Below the pieces are notes generated by a model. The model was given only the letters and a program-made list of their open reading frames with translations, did not search any database and was not told where the DNA came from. From SCUN01 sp964343975 (GTDB taxonomy: Bacteria > Acidobacteriota > Vicinamibacteria > Vicinamibacterales > SCN-69-37): a stretch of 21,253 bases of DNA. Below are positions 7,519 through 14,064 of this stretch, piece by piece; position 1 is the stretch's first letter, and each line of letters opens with the position of its first letter. The stretch spans positions 1-21,253 of the forward strand of contig CAYFLU010000042.1 in assembly GCA_964343975.1 (NCBI GenBank). Direction: 5' to 3'. A program made the position numbers and the translations under genes.

Positions 7519-9497
7519 CCGGGACCGTGACCTACAGCAGCGGCACGGTGCCGACGGCGCAGGGGACCTACACGCTGACGTGCGCCTACGCGGGCGACAC
7601 GAACTACAACGCGGTGTCGGCGACGGCGACGATCACCATCAGTGCGTGCGATCCGAGCCCGGCGAAGACCTTCACGCAGGGTGGCTGGGGCGCGGCGCCG
7701 AACGGCAGCAATGCCGGCACACTCCTCCAGACGAAGTTCGCGCTGGTCTACCCGGCCGGCTCCGTGCAGATCGGTGGCGGCCGTATCCTGACCTTTACGA
7801 GCCAGGCGGCGATCGACGCGTTCCTGCCGCAAGGCGGCTCGCCGTCGTCGCTGCGTTCGAACGCGACGAACCCGACCTACTCCTCGGCCGGCGTCTTCGC
7901 GGGCCAGGTGCTGGCGCTGCAGCTGAACGTCGACTTCTCGAATGCGCGCGTGACGCGGTTCGGTCTCGCGAGCAAGACGCTCGCGTCGGGCAAGCTCGCC
8001 GGCTCGACGGTGGCGCAGGTGCTCACGATCGCGAACGGCGTGCTCGGCGGCGCGGCGCCGCCGGCCGGCGTGTCGATCGCGGATCTGAACGCGATCGTCG
8101 ACGCCATCAACCAGAATTTCGACAACGGCACGGTGGATCGCGGCTACCTCCTCATGGAGAGTGGCTGCACGCCGGCGAATCGCGCGCCGGTGGCCGTCAA
8201 TGACGCCTACACGACGACCAAGAACACGCGGCTGACGATCGCGGCGCCCGGCGTGAAGACGAACGACTCGGATCCGGACAACGATCCGATCACGGCCGAG
8301 CTCGTGTCGACGACCACGCGCGGCACGCTGTCGCTGGCCGGCGATGGGTCCTTCAGCTACCTTCCGGCGACGAATTACGTGGGCACCGATACGTTCACGT
8401 ATCGCGTGAAGGACAAGTCGGGTCTGAACAGCAACACGGCGACGGTCACGATTACGATCACGCAGATCGTCTGCAACCTGACGGCGAACCCCGACACTTA
8501 CGCGACGAACAAGAACCACTCGATCGCACTGCTGGCCAGCGGCGGTGTGCTGGCCAACGACGTGGATCCCTACGATCGCGGCATCACGGTCTACGACGTG
8601 AATGGCTCGACCGCGAAGGTCGGCTATGCCACGGCGACGGCGCACGGCACGGTCAGGGTCAACGTGGACGGCAGCTTCAGCTACACCCCGGCGACGGGGT
8701 ACGTTGGCAGCGACTCGTTCACCTATCGGATCCGGTCGTCGTACAACGGCACGCTGAGCACGCCGGCGACGGTGTCGATCATGGTCGAGGGCCACTACGA
8801 CGGCGACGGCTGTGACCACGACAAGGGCATCAACGGGCACCGCGACGGTGACCTCTGCGCCCACGACAAGTCGCTGGCGCGGCACTACGCGGGTGACGGC
8901 TGCACGCACGAGCAGCAGACGTCGCACCACAACGATGGTGACAACTGTGACCACGAGCGCGGTATCAATGGCCACGAAGAGGGCGATGGCTGCAGCCACG
9001 AGCGTGAGACGCATGCGCACGGCGCCGGCGACCAGTGCGATCACGATCGCAAGGTCAACGGCCACGCTGACGGCGACCGTTGCGAGCACGACGAACACCG
9101 CGGCGACCAGGCGTCGGATGACAACCCGTGCGTGGCGAACGAGACGGATCACCACCACTACGGCGATTCGGATGACCACCACTCCGGTGACAACGACAAC
9201 ACCGACGGTGGGCACCACTCAGGCGACTACTGCGACCACGACCGCAAGAAGAACGGTCACAAGGACGGCGACGGTTGCCCGCACGACCGCATCACCAAGC
9301 ACTACGCTGGTGACGCCTGCGATCACGACCGTCGCATCAACGGCCACAAGGACGGCGACCGGTGCGATCACGACAAGTCGCAGCGTGACGACCGCCACGA
9401 TCACCGCCGTGGCGGCGGTGATGCTCCGGCGGCGCTGCCCGCGCCGGCACCGGCCGTCGTGACGTCGAACGAGGAACACCTCGATTCGCGCGACTAG
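7512..9497 (+). CDS. Large secreted repeat protein, C-terminal fragment: Ig-like, tandem-95/cadherin-like domains and His/Asp/Cys repeat array
   Basis: The frame is coding from about 7464 (GQPHGGTCTITGVNG); GTG 7512 is only the first start codon in it. Counting residues from 7512: the end of an Ig-like repeat (YTLTCAYAGDTNYN, 19-32); an unnamed domain often found in secreted proteins (FTQGGWGAAPNGSNAGTLL to LNAIVDAINQNFDNGTVDRGYL, about 54-214); two cadherin-like/tandem-95 domains (224-318 with DPDNDP and GDGSFSYLPATNYVGTDTFTYR; 325-424 with VLANDVDP and DGSFSYTPATGYVGSDSFTYR); a His/Asp/Cys repeat array (427-625); then a short Pro/Ala-rich tail. There is no PEP-CTERM, LPxTG or type IX sorting signal. 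The cadherin-like domains suggest calcium binding and adhesion. Codon use fits a real, once-selected frame. Confidence 0.8.
   Translation: MLTGTVTYSSGTVPTAQGTYTLTCAYAGDTNYNAVSATATITISACDPSPAKTFTQGGWGAAPNGSNAGTLLQTKFALVYPAGSVQIGGGRILTFTSQAAIDAFLPQGGSPSSLRSNATNPTYSSAGVFAGQVLALQLNVDFSNARVTRFGLASKTLASGKLAGSTVAQVLTIANGVLGGAAPPAGVSIADLNAIVDAINQNFDNGTVDRGYLLMESGCTPANRAPVAVNDAYTTTKNTRLTIAAPGVKTNDSDPDNDPITAELVSTTTRGTLSLAGDGSFSYLPATNYVGTDTFTYRVKDKSGLNSNTATVTITITQIVCNLTANPDTYATNKNHSIALLASGGVLANDVDPYDRGITVYDVNGSTAKVGYATATAHGTVRVNVDGSFSYTPATGYVGSDSFTYRIRSSYNGTLSTPATVSIMVEGHYDGDGCDHDKGINGHRDGDLCAHDKSLARHYAGDGCTHEQQTSHHNDGDNCDHERGINGHEEGDGCSHERETHAHGAGDQCDHDRKVNGHADGDRCEHDEHRGDQASDDNPCVANETDHHHYGDSDDHHSGDNDNTDGGHHSGDYCDHDRKKNGHKDGDGCPHDRITKHYAGDACDHDRRINGHKDGDRCDHDKSQRDDRHDHRRGGGDAPAALPAPAPAVVTSNEEHLDSRD
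8790..9386 (+). repeat. Eleven-unit His/Asp/Cys protein repeat array (H-x2-G-D-x-C-x-H-[D/E])
   Basis: There are seven contiguous 45-base units at 8790, 8835, 8880, 8925, 8970, 9015 and 9060. A 105-base Asp/His-rich spacer (9105-9209, with one more Cys) follows, then four units at 9210, 9255 (42 bases), 9297 and 9342. Aligned units read GHYDGDGCDHD, GHRDGDLCAHD, RHYAGDGCTHE, HHNDGDNCDHE, GHEEGDGCSHE, AHGAGDQCDHD, GHADGDRCEHD, GHHSGDYCDHD, GHKDGDGCPHD, KHYAGDACDHD and GHKDGDRCDHD. His2, Gly5, Asp6, Cys8, His10 and Asp/Glu11 are invariant. The linker is a basic/polar 3-4 residues, often ending in IN or VN. Units differ at the DNA level, so the array is not a recent copy expansion. Confidence 0.93.
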
Positions 9498-9505
9498 GTT
9501 GCTCA

Positions 9506-9523
9506 GGCTCCCCTGTTTGAGCC
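9506..9523. terminator. Weak hairpin between convergent genes
   Basis: GGCTC (9506-9510) pairs with GAGCC (9519-9523) across an 8-base loop. It lies in the 41-base gap between the stop of the secreted-protein gene and the stop of the minus-strand ABC ATPase. A bidirectional terminator is possible by position, but there is no clear T-run on either side. Confidence 0.25.
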
Positions 9524-9538
9524 GCGGCGACGTGACGT

Positions 9539-10417
9539 TCAGACCGCCGCGAAGTGTCCGGGCCCCTGCTCCGCGAGTGCGCGGGGCGTGAATTGCTCGG
9601 CCGAATACGCGATGCGCGGAAGCCGCTCCCCCGGTGTCAGACGGGGCATCGACGACAGCAAGGCCTGCGTGTAGGGATGCGAGGCGCGGTCGAAGACATC
9701 GGCCGCCGAGCCGTGCTCGACGAGATGCCCGCGGAACATCACGCCGACGCGCGTACAGATCTGGCGGACCAGCCGCAGATCGTGCGCAATGAACAGATAG
9801 GTGAGTCCCAGCCGTTGCTGCAGATCCAGAAGCAGATTGACGACCTGCGCCTGCACGGATACATCCAGCGCGGAGACCGGTTCGTCGAGCACGAGAAACG
9901 ACGGATTCAATGCCAGCGCGCGCGCCAAGCCGATGCGCTGACGTTGGCCGCCACTGAACTCATGCGGAAAGCGCGAGAGCTGATTCGCATTCAGGCCCAC
10001 GAGTTCGAACAACTCGGCGACACGGGCGCGGCGATCGGCGGCAGATCCGATGTGGTGGATCTCCAGGGGTTCGGCCACGATCGCTTCCGCCCGCATGCGC
10101 GGGTTCAAGGAGGAATACGGGTCCTGGAAGACGATCTGGAAGTGCCGTCGCGCGGCACGCAGCCCGCGCGCATCAAGTGCGCGGATATCGCGGCCGTCGA
10201 TCGTCACCTCGCCGGCATTGGGTTCGATGAGACGCAGCATGCAGCGGCCGGTTGTCGTCTTGCCGGATCCGGATTCGCCGACGAGGCCGAAGGTTTCCCC
10301 GCGATTGATGGAGAACGAGACGTCCGTCACCGCGCGGAAGGGCGCCTCGGCGCGCCAGAAGCCGCGGCGGCTGAAGGTCTTCGAGAGTCCGCGGACATTG
10401 ACCAGAGGCTCGCTCAC
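9539..10417 (-). CDS. Oligopeptide/dipeptide ABC importer ATP-binding protein, OppF/DppF type
   Basis: This 292-residue ATPase is the second of a pair that powers uptake of peptides (or related nickel or sugar-peptide ligands) across the inner membrane. It has Walker A GESGSGKT (47-54), signature FSGGQRQRIGLARAL, Walker B FLVLDEPVSALDVSVQAQ, and the switch His in FIAHDLRLVRQI. The C-terminal YTQALLSSMPRLTPGERLPRI is the opening of the oligopeptide-transporter C-terminal domain, here short and without cysteines. It starts with GTG inside the stop of the upstream partner (GTGA overlap, 10414-10417). A perfect AAGGAGG (10424-10430 on the minus strand) lies 6 bases before the start, giving strong coupled translation. 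No permease or binding-protein gene follows; the next gene is convergent. Confidence 0.93.
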   Translation of the reverse strand: MSEPLVNVRGLSKTFSRRGFWRAEAPFRAVTDVSFSINRGETFGLVGESGSGKTTTGRCMLRLIEPNAGEVTIDGRDIRALDARGLRAARRHFQIVFQDPYSSLNPRMRAEAIVAEPLEIHHIGSAADRRARVAELFELVGLNANQLSRFPHEFSGGQRQRIGLARALALNPSFLVLDEPVSALDVSVQAQVVNLLLDLQQRLGLTYLFIAHDLRLVRQICTRVGVMFRGHLVEHGSAADVFDRASHPYTQALLSSMPRLTPGERLPRIAYSAEQFTPRALAEQGPGHFAAV

Positions 10418-11415
10418 GCCGCCCCTCCTTGTTCACGGACGCAGCGAACCAGCATGCCGTGCGCGGTTTGGGCGAGCGCCGGCACTGCGGCCTCACAGCG
10501 AGGCTCACGGTACGCGCAGCGCGGCGCAAACCCGCAGCCGGATGGCCAGTGGCCCAGCGCCGGGACGAAGCCTGGAATCGCGGCGAGCCGCCCGCCAGAG
10601 GCCCGCTCCGGCAAACAGGCGAGCAGGCCCTGCGTGTACGGATGGCGGGGATCGGCGAAGAGCTGCCCAGTCGCGCCCGTTTCAACGATGCGTCCGCCGT
10701 ACATGACCGCCACGCGATCGGCCATCTCGGCCACGACGCCGAGATCATGCGTGATCAAGAGCAGGGACAGCGAGAACTGCCGTCGCAAGTCCCTGAGCAG
10801 GTCGAGGATTTCTGCCTGAACCGTGACGTCAAGTGCGGTGGTCGGTTCGTCGGCGATGACGAGAGACGGCTCGGCGGCCAACGCCAGCGCCATCATGGCA
10901 CGCTGACGCAAACCACCGCTGAGCTGATGCGGATAGTCGTTCACACGCCGCGCGGGGTCCGGGATACGCACCGCGTCGAGCCATTCGATCGCGCGCCGAC
11001 GGGCGGCCGCGCCGCGCGCGAGCCCGTGCACTTCAAGGGTTTCCCGCAGCTGGAACCCGATCGTGTAGACCGGGTTGAGGGCGATCATCGGCTCCTGAAA
11101 GACGAAGCCGATGTGGCGTCCGCGCACACGCTGCATCTCACGCTCCGGCACGGCGAGCAGATCGCGGCCGTCGAAGCGGATCTGACCACCGGCGATCCGG
11201 CCAGGCGGCTGCACCAGCCGGATGATGGATAGGGCAGTCACGGATTTTCCGCTGCCGGACTCACCGACGAGTCCCAGGGTCTCGCCGCGTGCGACGTGGA
11301 ACGACACGTCGCTGACGGCGGCCGCATCGGCGCCACTGCTGAGGCGGAAGACGGTCGTCAACCCCGCGACCTCGAGCAGGGGAGCCGCGGAGGCGTGCGC
11401 AGCGACCGAGTCCAT
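10414..11415 (-). CDS. Oligopeptide/dipeptide ABC importer ATP-binding protein, OppD/DppD type
   Basis: This 333-residue partner of the OppF-like ATPase has Walker A GESGSGKS (51-58), signature LSGGLRQRAMMALALA, Walker B LVIADEPTTALDVTVQAE and the switch His in LITHDLGVVAEMADR. After YTQGLLACLPER comes the full C-terminal oligopeptide domain with four cysteines (C-x5-C-x6-C-x17-C: CGFAPRC, AYREPRC, then the last Cys in LVRCVRE). This pattern is reported in DppD/OppD proteins to hold an iron-sulfur cluster. The start is the ATG at 11413-11415. No Shine-Dalgarno precedes it, and an extended -10 sits only 6 bases upstream, so the message may be leaderless. The substrate-binding protein and permeases are not in the window. 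Confidence 0.93.
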   Translation of the reverse strand: MDSVAAHASAAPLLEVAGLTTVFRLSSGADAAAVSDVSFHVARGETLGLVGESGSGKSVTALSIIRLVQPPGRIAGGQIRFDGRDLLAVPEREMQRVRGRHIGFVFQEPMIALNPVYTIGFQLRETLEVHGLARGAAARRRAIEWLDAVRIPDPARRVNDYPHQLSGGLRQRAMMALALAAEPSLVIADEPTTALDVTVQAEILDLLRDLRRQFSLSLLLITHDLGVVAEMADRVAVMYGGRIVETGATGQLFADPRHPYTQGLLACLPERASGGRLAAIPGFVPALGHWPSGCGFAPRCAYREPRCEAAVPALAQTAHGMLVRCVREQGGAA

Positions 11416-11421
11416 CGCGGC

Positions 11422-11430
11422 ATTCTAGCA
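11422..11430 (-). promoter_or_regulatory. Extended -10 promoter element (TGCTAGAAT) for the oppD-like gene
   Basis: Read on the minus strand, TG-C-TAGAAT gives an extended -10 with a 5/6 hexamer. It ends 6 bases before the ATG, so the predicted start of transcription falls on or next to the A of the start codon. No convincing -35 is visible. Confidence 0.45.
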
Positions 11431-11471
11431 AGCCGGGTCGCGCGACCGGCGGATTTCGATGTCGCGGCGCG

Positions 11472-11501
11472 TTGACACTCCGTTCAGCGGCTGCGTACAA
11501 T
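11472..11501 (+). promoter_or_regulatory. Sigma-70-type promoter of the small gene at 11566
   Basis: TTGACA (11472-11477, perfect) and TACAAT (11496-11501, 5/6) are separated by 18 bases. Transcription would begin near 11508, leaving a leader of about 58 bases. This is the best promoter match in the window. Confidence 0.7.
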
Positions 11502-11565
11502 GCCGCCACTGGCGCATGATGCGCGAGGGCGTCTCGTTCATCGAGGCGCGGGGCTGGAGGATCGC

Positions 11566-11874
11566 ATGGAATCACGCGCCGATTCGGTCATGCAACAGCT
11601 GGCCCGCGAGTTGTCAGACGCCATTGCCGATGCACTCGCATCGGATCCCCGGATCGAAGCGCTGCGTGAGAAGGCCCGCGCCGAAGGCTACGAGTTGAAT
11701 CTGTCGCTCGATGCGTCGATCGGTTTTGTGGCCACGGCGGCCGCGTCGAAGAAGTCGCCCGCCTCTCGGCGCGCATCGGCGTCGCCGGCGGTAGAAATGA
11801 CCGCCACCGATCGCCGATTCCTGAAGTCGCTCCGCATCGCCGCGGACGAACCTGCTGAAAAAGAAGTCGAGTAG
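11566..11874 (+). CDS. Small hypothetical protein (102 aa)
   Basis: I do not recognise this protein. The start at ATG 11566 is well supported: GGAGG at 11556-11560 lies 5 bases upstream and a good promoter is at 11472-11501. The frame extends open further upstream, but that part is promoter and leader. The sequence has an amphipathic N-terminal helix (VMQQLARELSDAIADALASDPRIEALREKAR), a short EGYELNLSLDASIGFV stretch that looks like a beta-hairpin, a Lys/Ser/Ala-rich disordered linker (about residues 62-80) and a C-terminal helix with TDRRFLKSLRIA. There is no signal peptide or membrane segment. It is monocistronic: divergent from the opp ATPases and convergent with the phosphoglycerate mutase gene (21-base gap). 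A small regulatory or nucleic-acid-linked role is possible but not shown. Confidence 0.8.
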   Translation: MESRADSVMQQLARELSDAIADALASDPRIEALREKARAEGYELNLSLDASIGFVATAAASKKSPASRRASASPAVEMTATDRRFLKSLRIAADEPAEKEVE

Positions 11875-11895
11875 GGCGCCGACGCCGGTTGCGTG

Positions 11896-12645
11896 TCAGG
11901 CCTTGCCGGAGGCTTGCTTGGCCACGGCCTCTGCGGCGCGCTTCACGGCATCCGCATCACCCAGATACCGATGTCCGCGCGGGCGGAGCTGATCGTCGAG
12001 GTCGTAGACGAGCGGAACGCCTGTGGGGATATTCAACTCGACGATGTCCTGGTCGGAGATGTTGTCGAGATACTTCACGAGCGCGCGGAGGGAATTGCCG
12101 TGCGCCGTGATGAGCACGCGTTTGCCGGAGGAGATCGCCGGTGCGAGCGTGCCGTGCCAGTACGGCAGGAAACGGGCCACGGTCTCTTTCAGCGATTCCG
12201 TCGCCGGCAGATCCTGCGGCGCCAGACCGGCGTACCGCGGATCGTGTGACGGATGGCGCGCGTCAGTCGTGTCGAGTGACGGCGGCGGAATGTCGTAGCT
12301 CCGGCGCCAGATCTTCACCTGAGCCTCGCCGTGCTGCGCGGCCGTTTCCGCCTTGTTGAGGCCCTGCAGCGCACCGTAGTGGCGCTCGTTGAGGCGCCAA
12401 CTGCGCTCCACCGGAATCCAGAGGAGGTTGAGCTCGTCGAGCGCCAGCCAGCACGTGCGAATGGCTCGGGTGAGGACCGACGTGTAGGCCACATCGAACC
12501 CAAAGCCTTCCGCCTTCAGGAGGCGTCCGGCCTCCGACGCTTCCGCGCGGCCTTTCTCGGTCAGGTCGACATCCGTCCAGCCGGTGAAACGGTTCTCAAG
12601 GTTCCACTGGCTTTCACCGTGACGCAGCAGGACGAGGTGCGGCAT
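11896..12645 (-). CDS. gpmA: 2,3-bisphosphoglycerate-dependent phosphoglycerate mutase
   Basis: The product interconverts 3- and 2-phosphoglycerate in glycolysis and gluconeogenesis (EC 5.4.2.11) through a phosphohistidine. The 249-residue length matches the family. The N-terminal LLRHGESQWN contains the catalytic His9, FTGWTDVDLTEKG and TSVLTRAIRT follow, then LNERHYGALQGLNKAE with the acid Glu87, and ITAHGNSLRALVKYL with His182. The late motif ELNIPTGVPLVYDLD is typical of GpmA rather than of other histidine phosphatases. It lies 3 bases after the enolase stop, so the two consecutive glycolytic enzymes form one transcript with enolase first. The C-terminal tail is Ala/Lys-rich and not conserved. 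Confidence 0.96.
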   Translation of the reverse strand: MPHLVLLRHGESQWNLENRFTGWTDVDLTEKGRAEASEAGRLLKAEGFGFDVAYTSVLTRAIRTCWLALDELNLLWIPVERSWRLNERHYGALQGLNKAETAAQHGEAQVKIWRRSYDIPPPSLDTTDARHPSHDPRYAGLAPQDLPATESLKETVARFLPYWHGTLAPAISSGKRVLITAHGNSLRALVKYLDNISDQDIVELNIPTGVPLVYDLDDQLRPRGHRYLGDADAVKRAAEAVAKQASGKA

Positions 12646-12648
12646 GGT

Positions 12649-13953
12649 TTACTGGGCGATCGCGCGAATGGCGGAACGACCTGCGTAGACGGCGGCCGTG
12701 CCGAGTGCCCCTTCGATCCGGAGCAGCTGGTTGTACTTGGCAATGCGGTCGGAGCGGCTCGCCGATCCGGTCTTGATCTGACCGGCACCGGTGCCGACCG
12801 CCAGATCCGCGATCGTCGTGTCTTCGGTTTCGCCCGAGCGATGGGAGATCACGCTGGCGTAGCCCGCGCGCCGGGCCATGGCCACGGCGTCGAGCGTTTC
12901 ACTCACCGTGCCGATCTGGTTGAGCTTGACGAGGAGCGCGTTGCCGATGCCTTCCTTAATGCCCCGCGCCAGGATTTCTGGATTGGTGACGAAGACGTCG
13001 TCGCCGACCAGCTGTGCGCGCGTACCGAGCGCGCGGGTCAGGGCGGCCCAACCCGTCCAGTCGCCTTCGGCGAGTCCATCTTCAATGGAGATGATCGGGT
13101 ACTGGCGCGTCCAGTCTTCGTAGAGCGCGATCATCTGGTCGGAGGTGCGGCTGCCTTCGCCGGACTTCTTCAGGATGTAGGTGTGCGTGGCCTCATCGAA
13201 GAATTCACTCGAGGCGACGTCGAGCGCGATCCACATGTCTTTGCCGGGCGTATACCCGGCCAGCGTCACGGCTTCGAGCACGAGCTCGACGGCTTCGCGG
13301 TTCGACTTGAGATTGGGCGCAAAGCCGCCTTCGTCACCGACGCCGGTCGCGAGGCCGCGCTTCTTCAGGATGCCCCGGAGGGCGTGGAAGGTTTCCGCAC
13401 CTGCCCGCAACGCTTCCGAGAAGCTGGGCAGGCCGGCGGGCATCACCATGAATTCCTGAAAGTCGACGTTCGAGTCGGCATGGGCGCCACCGTTGAGGAT
13501 GTTCATCATCGGCACGGGCAGACACGCCGGGGGCACATCCTGACCGGCGAGGCCGCGCAGGTAGGCGTAGAGGGGCTGCGAGCCACGGTCGGCTGCGGCC
13601 GCGTGCGCCACGGCCATCGACACGCCCAGCATGGCGTTGGCGCCGAGGCGCGCCTTGTTCGGCGTACCGTCGAGCGCGATCATCGCGTCGTCGATGGCGC
13701 GCTGATCGGCGGGCCGCCCGATGAGGGCCTTGGCGATCTCGCCGTTCACATTGGCGACCGCCTGCCGTACGCCTTTGCCGCCGTAACGGCTCTTGTCGCC
13801 GTCACGCAGCTCAAGCGCTTCGCGGGTCCCCGTGGAGGCCCCGGATGGCACGTCCGCCCGGCCGCGCGCGCCGGACGAGAGCGTTACTTCGACTTCAACG
13901 GTTGGGTTGCCTCGCGAATCCAGGATTTCGCGGGCCTGCAGGCTGGAAATCAC
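12649..13953 (-). CDS. eno: Enolase (phosphopyruvate hydratase)
   Basis: The product dehydrates 2-phosphoglycerate to phosphoenolpyruvate (EC 4.2.1.11), usually as a cytosolic Mg-dependent dimer. The 434 residues are full length. Landmarks are REILDSRGNPTVEVEV at the N-terminus, VPSGASTG (mobile loop), GVGDEGGFAPN with the acid Glu208, metal ligands at about Asp245 (ALDVASSEF), Glu291 (SIEDGLAE) and Asp318 (VGDDVFVTN), the base Lys343 in LVKLNQIGT, and SHRSGETEDTTIADLAV followed by GQIKTGSASRSDRIAKYNQLLRIE. The start is GTG at 13951-13953 with AGGA about 7 bases upstream; it gives the usual short MISSLQAREI-type N-terminus. It is divergent from the barrel-protein gene, with a 111-base shared upstream region. 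Confidence 0.97.
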   Translation of the reverse strand: MISSLQAREILDSRGNPTVEVEVTLSSGARGRADVPSGASTGTREALELRDGDKSRYGGKGVRQAVANVNGEIAKALIGRPADQRAIDDAMIALDGTPNKARLGANAMLGVSMAVAHAAAADRGSQPLYAYLRGLAGQDVPPACLPVPMMNILNGGAHADSNVDFQEFMVMPAGLPSFSEALRAGAETFHALRGILKKRGLATGVGDEGGFAPNLKSNREAVELVLEAVTLAGYTPGKDMWIALDVASSEFFDEATHTYILKKSGEGSRTSDQMIALYEDWTRQYPIISIEDGLAEGDWTGWAALTRALGTRAQLVGDDVFVTNPEILARGIKEGIGNALLVKLNQIGTVSETLDAVAMARRAGYASVISHRSGETEDTTIADLAVGTGAGQIKTGSASRSDRIAKYNQLLRIEGALGTAAVYAGRSAIRAIAQ

Positions 13954-14014
13954 GGGGAAATCCTATCACTTTGCCGTGGTGTGTCTGGCTGGAAATCGTT
14001 GAAAACATAAGGGT

Positions 14015-14043
14015 TTGACTTGCCTTGGTCGATGACCTACGAT
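14015..14043 (+). promoter_or_regulatory. Sigma-70-type promoter of the barrel-protein gene
   Basis: TTGACT (14015-14020, 5/6) and TACGAT (14038-14043, 4/6) are separated by the optimal 17 bases. The predicted start is near 14050, giving a leader of about 15 bases that contains the GGAGG (14056-14060) lying 4 bases before the ATG. Confidence 0.55.
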
Positions 14044-14064
14044 GCCTGCTGACGCGGAGGCTCC

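Noticed and set aside
7458..9218. A long minus-strand open frame opposite the repeat region, coding for a strikingly Val/Ile-rich, membrane-like protein
   Set aside because: It is the reverse reading of GAC/CAC-rich codons (GTC/GTG = Val), so the hydrophobicity is a by-product of the Asp/His-rich sense strand. The sense strand carries recognisable domains.
8790..9386. Possible CRISPR array or tandem satellite, because of the 45-base periodicity
   Set aside because: The period is a multiple of three, the units lie in frame, the DNA varies at codon wobble positions while the protein motif is constant, and there are no unique spacers between identical repeats.
8790..9386. Repeat array as a standard RTX or thrombospondin-type-3 calcium repeat
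   Set aside because: The RTX nonapeptide (GGxGxDxUx) and the DxDxDG-C pattern of TSP3 do not fit; the Cys and two His at fixed positions are not part of either.
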